A stretch of DNA of 34,259 bases from Candidatus Pelagibacter sp. GTDB lineage: Bacteria; Pseudomonadota; Alphaproteobacteria; Pelagibacterales; Pelagibacteraceae. Positions within the stretch are counted from its first letter, which is position 1. Each line of letters opens with the position of its first letter. A program made the translations under genes and the position numbers. Positions 33,683-34,259 of the stretch are shown here, piece after piece. The notes beneath the pieces are model-generated. The model ran no database searches and was not told the origin of the DNA. It was given only the letters and a program-made list of their open reading frames with translations. Location of the stretch: positions 1 to 34,259 of the forward strand of contig JAOLYI010000007.1 of the NCBI GenBank assembly GCA_028343315.1, given 5' to 3'.

Positions 33683-34259
33683 TCATTATTTAGATCTTGC
33701 ATTTCAACTAGCAAAAAAAAATTTAGGAAAAACCGGTTTAAACCCAACTGTGGGTTCTGTAGTTGTAAAGAATAACGCTGTTATTTCATCTGCTGTTACA
33801 TCAATAAATGGAAGACCTCATTCGGAATTTAATGCCTTAAATAAAGTTAAGAATATTTCTGGAGCCACTTTGTATACAACTCTTGAGCCTTGTACGCATT
33901 TAGGTAAAACACCTCCGTGTGTAAATATTATTTTAAAAAAAAAAATTAAAAATGTTTACTATGCTTTTGAAGACCCGGATATAAGAACTTTTAAAAAAGC
34001 GAAGAAATTTTTAATATCTAGAGGAATAAAAGCTAGATTAATTAAATCAAAAAATCATAAAAATTTTTACAAAAGCTATATTATTAATAAAAAAAAAGGA
34101 GTCCCATACATTGCAGCTAAAATCGCAATGTCGAAGGATTATTTAACTATAAATAAAAAAAATAAATGGATTACAAATGATAAATCAAGAAAAATTGTTC
34201 ATTTATTAAGATCAGAACATGACTCTATTATGTCAACTTCAAAATCTATTAATCTAGAT
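33666..34259 (+). CDS. ribD: riboflavin biosynthesis deaminase/reductase RibD, 3' end cut by window
   Basis: Bifunctional enzyme of riboflavin synthesis; only the first 198 codons are inside the window. Present are the cytidine-deaminase-type domain with [12 protein letters not shown], the zinc/catalytic His52-x-Glu54 ([10 protein letters not shown]), and Cys76 and Cys85 in [14 protein letters not shown], then the start of the reductase domain ([17 protein letters not shown]). Alanine after the catalytic histidine is replaced by serine (HSE for HAE), a mild variation. Start ATG at 33666 lies inside the nrdR end, as in the conserved nrdR-ribD pair; no alternative Met precedes the domain. Confidence 0.94.
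   Translation, partial: MTTNHNHYLDLAFQLAKKNLGKTGLNPTVGSVVVKNNAVISSAVTSINGRPHSEFNALNKVKNISGATLYTTLEPCTHLGKTPPCVNIILKKKIKNVYYAFEDPDIRTFKKAKKFLISRGIKARLIKSKNHKNFYKSYIINKKKGVPYIAAKIAMSKDYLTINKKNKWITNDKSRKIVHLLRSEHDSIMSTSKSINLD

Noticed and set aside
1..34259. CRISPR arrays, toxin-antitoxin pairs, restriction or other defence systems
   Set aside because: No regularly spaced repeats and no genes resembling such systems were found on either strand.

Overview
This window is a very AT-rich, extremely gene-dense bacterial chromosome segment. Overlapping stop/start codons, Lys/Asn/Ile-rich proteins, a TPP-riboswitch-controlled ThiV-type symporter, an Asp-rich (non-cysteine) HemB metal site, GatCAB and an alphaproteobacterial-type LexA box all point to a streamlined marine alphaproteobacterium of the SAR11 clade (Candidatus Pelagibacter or a close relative). 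Lineage is inferred from gene content and style; no database search was possible. I count 39 protein genes, two cut by the window edges, one tRNA gene and one riboswitch. No insertion sequence, prophage, CRISPR array, rRNA or gene-free stretch of more than 110 bases was seen.

Layout. (1) 1-1254: the end of a UDP-glucose dehydrogenase gene. (2) 1247-7659, minus strand: ruvX-pyrB-pyrC'-plsY-topA-ridA, joining pyrimidine synthesis, phospholipid synthesis and DNA topology; the pyrC' product lacks zinc-binding histidines and is probably a structural partner of PyrB. (3) 7713-13871, plus strand: gatC-gatA-gatB, an O-methyltransferase, trhO and a MATE exporter, so mainly tRNA-dependent amidation and tRNA modification. 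(4) 13857-19528: a more accessory-looking block with an amino-acid ABC permease and binding protein (no ATPase gene), an SOS-type umuDC pair behind a LexA box, a TPP riboswitch fused to the start of thiV (probable uptake of the thiamin pyrimidine precursor HMP), and rarD. (5) 19596-20161: tRNA-Ser(GCU) and a small secreted four-cysteine protein of unknown function. (6) 20171-22417, minus: a soluble lytic transglycosylase. (7) 22449-29764, plus: ten genes, dapA-smpB-folK-spoT-pyrE-pdxJ-acpS-lepB-rnc-recO, every one overlapping the next. (8) 29767-34259: hemB (minus), then a 2-oxoglutarate-type hydroxylase, rpiB, glyA, nrdR and the start of ribD.

How it fits together. Most of the content is housekeeping: pyrimidines (pyrB, pyrC', pyrE), cofactors (folK, pdxJ, hemB, glyA, ribD, acpS), translation quality and tRNA work (gatCAB, smpB, trhO, tRNA-Ser), envelope (plsY, slt, lepB) and DNA/RNA processing (topA, ruvX, rnc, recO). 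The most informative parts are regulatory or reductive: the compact riboswitch whose 3' strand doubles as the ribosome binding site, the SOS box before umuDC with umuC running almost directly into the riboswitch, a SpoT lacking its middle C-terminal domains, an odd zinc ribbon in NrdR, and convergent gene ends that leave no room for intrinsic terminators. I do not see a clearly new multi-gene system; the best leads are listed as findings.
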